From Pseudomonadota bacterium (lineage in GTDB: Bacteria; BMS3Abin14): a DNA stretch of 9,216 nucleotides. Each line of letters opens with the position of its first letter. Position 1 is the stretch's first letter. This document shows, one piece after another, positions 7,196-9,216 of this stretch. The translations under genes were made by a program, and so were the position numbers. A model generated the notes under the pieces. That model saw nothing but the letters and a program-made list of their open reading frames with translations. It was not told the DNA's origin and ran no database searches. Location: NCBI GenBank assembly GCA_016937135.1, contig JAFGWO010000025.1, positions 1 to 9,216 on the forward strand, written 5' to 3'.

Positions 7196-8536
7196 TCAGG
7201 TCCCGGAAACAAGGACGCGGTCAAAGAACAGTGTCGGGCAGCCCATGGACCCGTAGAAGGTCAGGTCATCCCCCACGGCGGCAAGGGAAGTCATCAGTTC
7301 AAAAAGGTTTCCGCTTATCGTCCCGCTGCGGAAGGGCCGGACGGGCTCGCCGTCCTCAAGGATGTGGCCGGACGCCCCAAGGGAAAAGTCTCCCGATACC
7401 TGGTCGATCGTATGGGTCCCCATCAGACCGGTTATCCGGATTGCCTTTCCGGGAGGCATGAGGGAGGCGTAGGACAGGGACCCTGCCGGGATAAAAAGAT
7501 TTGAGGGCTCCGGCGCGGGAGAAGAGGTCATCGAGGGCCTGAATCCGTTCCCCGTCGGCTCCTCTCCCATAATGGCCGCTGTCCTGAGGGTGTGGAAACA
7601 ACCGAGGACAACGCCCTTTTCCACAATATTCCTGGGAACCGGGGGGACCCTTTCGTCATCGAAGGCAATGGACCCGGCATGCCACGGCAAGGTGCCGTCA
7701 TCCGTCAGGGTAAGGCAATCGGGAAAGATCTTCTCCCCTCTGCGCCCTTCGAGACGAGAACGCTTCTTGAGCATCTCCTCCGCGGAAAAGGAGGACAGGA
7801 GGGGACCCAAAAGATCGAGGGCAGCCTTGGGCGGAAAAACCCCCGGGAAAGTGCCGGTCGGGGGCATCCCCCCGCCCAGGAGCTCCACCGCCTCACGGGC
7901 GCCCAAAGCTCCTACCAGCGAGGGTTCAAGATCCGCAAGCCGCCGTGAGATCCGGTATTCGTACCCCGACTGGGATTCCCCTTCGGATTTCGCAATGGCT
8001 TCCACGGAAAGGGAAAACACAGTGTCCTCGTAAGACCAGACCCGCCCTCCTGAGGCGATGGCGGTCTTCCTTCCCTGTTCGTGGTAGGAGGGTTTGTGTG
8101 CCTGTTGGATCCTGGGGTCAGCCTCGAGGACCGCTTCCTCCACGGCTCTGGCCATCAGGACTTTTTCCTCGAAGGGCAGGCTTAGGCCGGAACCGTCGAA
8201 AAGGCCTTCAACAGGTCTGAAATCCCGGGCCGGGGAGAACCTGTTTCCCTCCACCTGGGGCATCAGGCCCGCGCAATCCAGGGCCTCCTGCGCAAGAACG
8301 GGGTAAAGGGTTTCCTCCGGAGCCGTGGTGAAAACCATGCCTTCCCTGCCGTCCTTCAGGACCCTGAGGGAAGCCGAGGTCTCCTGTCTCCTTCGCACCC
8401 CGTCGATCTTGCCCTTTCTTAAATCGATGCCGACAGATACGTTCCAGCGCGCAAGGCATTCCGCATCATCGGCCCCTGCCTTGACGGCTGCCTCGCGTAT
8501 CCGCTCCGCAATCTCCTCCAGCCTGTCCGAATCCAA
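7196..8536 (-). CDS. tldE: TldE/PmbA-type subunit of the TldD-TldE peptidase
   Basis: This 446-residue protein is close to the usual PmbA/TldE length. The C-terminal half is typical: PDCLTLTDDGTLP near 272-284, a glycine-rich ITGLMG near 368-373, the signature GDFSLGASG (382-390), ILEDGE, and GTISGNL (405-411) followed by VGDDL. The HExxxH zinc motif that marks the catalytic TldD partner is absent, as expected for TldE. In E. coli the TldD-TldE heterodimer degrades unfolded peptides and takes part in microcin B17 maturation and CcdA turnover. No tldD lies in this window, so the partner must be elsewhere. The start is TTG 8536, immediately after the TGA of the argA-like gene and in the same frame; a strong GGAGG at 8545-8549 (8-base spacing) supports it, and the next in-frame ATG is over 60 codons inside the conserved domain. 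Translational coupling with the upstream gene is likely. Confidence 0.93.
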   Translation of the reverse strand: MDSDRLEEIAERIREAAVKAGADDAECLARWNVSVGIDLRKGKIDGVRRRQETSASLRVLKDGREGMVFTTAPEETLYPVLAQEALDCAGLMPQVEGNRFSPARDFRPVEGLFDGSGLSLPFEEKVLMARAVEEAVLEADPRIQQAHKPSYHEQGRKTAIASGGRVWSYEDTVFSLSVEAIAKSEGESQSGYEYRISRRLADLEPSLVGALGAREAVELLGGGMPPTGTFPGVFPPKAALDLLGPLLSSFSAEEMLKKRSRLEGRRGEKIFPDCLTLTDDGTLPWHAGSIAFDDERVPPVPRNIVEKGVVLGCFHTLRTAAIMGEEPTGNGFRPSMTSSPAPEPSNLFIPAGSLSYASLMPPGKAIRITGLMGTHTIDQVSGDFSLGASGHILEDGEPVRPFRSGTISGNLFELMTSLAAVGDDLTFYGSMGCPTLFFDRVLVSGT

Positions 8537-9013
8537 TCAGGTCACCTCCGCCAGGACGGCATCCTCGTCGCAATTGGGGAATTTGGGACACTTCAGGCAA
8601 TCCACCCACACCTTCTGGGGAAGAATATCCTTGGAAATTCTTGAAAAACCAAGTTTTTCAAAAAAAGTAGCCCGGTAGGTCAGGGCATAGACCCTGTGGA
8701 TCCCCAGCTGCCGCGCCTCATTAAGGCAGGCGTTGACAAGAAGGCTGCCCATCCCCTTGTGCCGGGTATCTAGCTGGACCGCCAGAGAACGCACCTCGGC
8801 AAGGTCCTCCCAGTTGATATGGAGGGCGCAGCACCCCACAACGGACCCATCCCTTTCCAGAACGAAAAAGTCCCTTATTCCCTCGTACAGTTCATTGCGG
8901 GACCTTGCTAGCATCTCACCTTTTGCGGCGTAGCCGTTGATCAATTCATGGATTTTCGGTACATCGCCAATCAGCGCCTTTCTCAGCGTCCCCTCCGGAC
9001 AGGTATTATCCAC
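8537..9013 (-). CDS. argA: Short ArgA-type GNAT N-acetyltransferase (probable N-acetylglutamate synthase)
   Basis: This 158-residue GNAT protein probably acetylates glutamate from acetyl-CoA, the first step of arginine synthesis. The acetyl-CoA loop RHKGMG (84-89) follows the conserved EDLAEVRSLAV strand (about 69-79), and FFEKLGF (117-123) and the tail WVDCLKCPKFPNCDE (Cys139, Cys142, Cys148) match the short stand-alone ArgA group known from deltaproteobacteria and relatives, which lacks the kinase-like domain of E. coli ArgA. I start it at GTG 9013 instead of the ATG at 9067. GTG has a perfect GGAGG 6 bases upstream and begins just before the conserved domain, whereas the longer version would overlap recN by about 60 bases with an N-terminus unlike the family. 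The GTG overlaps the recN stop by 8 bases, and tldE starts right after its TGA, so the three genes should be co-translated. The exact substrate is inferred from family and from argJ in the same window. Confidence 0.85.
   Translation of the reverse strand: MDNTCPEGTLRKALIGDVPKIHELINGYAAKGEMLARSRNELYEGIRDFFVLERDGSVVGCCALHINWEDLAEVRSLAVQLDTRHKGMGSLLVNACLNEARQLGIHRVYALTYRATFFEKLGFSRISKDILPQKVWVDCLKCPKFPNCDEDAVLAEVT
8545..8549 (-). promoter_or_regulatory. Ribosome binding site that sets the TTG start of tldE
   Basis: GGAGG on the minus strand lies inside the last codons of the argA-like gene, 8 bases before TTG 8536. It decides the otherwise ambiguous tldE start and suggests coupled translation across the TGATTG junction. 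Confidence 0.75.
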
Positions 9014-9216
9014 GCGCTTCCTCCAGGAGCCCTTTTGCGGACTCGATCGATCCGGCCTTGATCTCAAGGCCGCCTATCATCCGGGCCAGTTCCCTGACCC
9101 TCTCTTCACCCTCGAGGTATCTCACCTTTATTACCGTCCTTCCTTCCCTGCCCGTCTTTTCCACCAGAAGGTGGCGGTCCGAAAAGGCGGCCACGGGAGC
9201 CAGATGCGTGATGCAC
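9006..9216 (-). CDS. recN: DNA repair protein RecN, C-terminal end only (5' part beyond the right edge)
   Basis: RecN is an SMC-like ATPase that gathers and protects broken DNA ends for recombination repair. Only the last 69 complete codons are visible. They read CITHLAPVAAFSDRHLLVEK and then a charged tail RTVIKVRYLEGEERVRELARMIGG, matching the RecN C-terminus: the switch His in the ITHLxxVA motif, then the strand-helix ending common to the family. The frame is open to the window edge, where the first codon is split, and ends at TAA 9006-9008. The stop overlaps the start of the argA-like gene by 8 bases. Identity rests on the C-terminal motifs alone, but these are distinctive. Confidence 0.88.
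   Translation of the reverse strand, partial: CITHLAPVAAFSDRHLLVEKTGREGRTVIKVRYLEGEERVRELARMIGGLEIKAGSIESAKGLLEEARG
9020..9024 (-). promoter_or_regulatory. Ribosome binding site that sets the GTG start of the argA-like gene
   Basis: GGAGG on the minus strand, within the last codons of recN, lies 6 bases before GTG 9013. This is the reason for choosing the shorter 158-residue protein over a 176-residue version starting at 9067. Confidence 0.78.

Noticed and set aside
8534..8539. In-frame TGA between the argA-like gene and tldE as a selenocysteine codon or a broken fusion gene
   Set aside because: Each side is a complete known family of normal length, a strong ribosome site precedes TTG 8536, and no reason exists for a selenocysteine at the end of a GNAT domain.
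9014..9067. Longer argA-like protein starting at ATG 9067
   Set aside because: The added 18 residues are basic and unlike the family, overlap recN deeply, and have no ribosome site as good as that of GTG 9013.

Overview
The window is a compact, GC-rich bacterial chromosome segment in which every convincing gene lies on the minus strand, so the biological order runs from the right edge to the left: recN (3' end only), a short argA-type N-acetyltransferase, tldE/pmbA, a membrane-anchored M23 peptidase, secA, a cytoplasmic REC-GAF-histidine kinase, and argJ (nearly complete, running off the left edge). The short ArgA with a C-terminal cysteine cluster, the M23 peptidase-secA pair and the nearby argJ suggest a deltaproteobacterial lineage (Desulfobacterota/Desulfuromonadota-like). 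That is a judgement from memory of gene content, not from a database comparison.

Right part (about 7196-9216): recN, argA and tldE form a tight translational unit. The argA GTG start overlaps the recN stop, and the tldE TTG start directly follows the argA stop. Each start has a strong Shine-Dalgarno sequence inside the preceding gene. Middle part (3471-7195): a 101-base gap with a plausible promoter precedes the M23 peptidase gene. A classical hairpin-plus-U-tract terminator separates that gene from secA, ending only 6 bases before the secA start codon; secA has no visible Shine-Dalgarno sequence. Left part (1-3470): the histidine kinase gene follows secA. A 347-base non-coding spacer then carries two diverged copies of a hairpin-rich repeat of about 125 bases, plus a separate perfect 12-bp stem-loop, before argJ.

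The genes are mostly housekeeping: DNA repair (RecN), entry and recycling steps of arginine biosynthesis (ArgA and ArgJ), peptide maturation or proteolysis (TldE), cell-wall hydrolysis (M23), protein export (SecA) and signalling (the kinase). The points worth a second look are the kinase's receiver domain, where Glu replaces the phospho-accepting Asp; the structured repeat pair, which shows a compensatory base change; and the terminator placed against the secA start. I see no phage, insertion sequence, CRISPR array, tRNA or rRNA, and no clear sign of a wholly new system.
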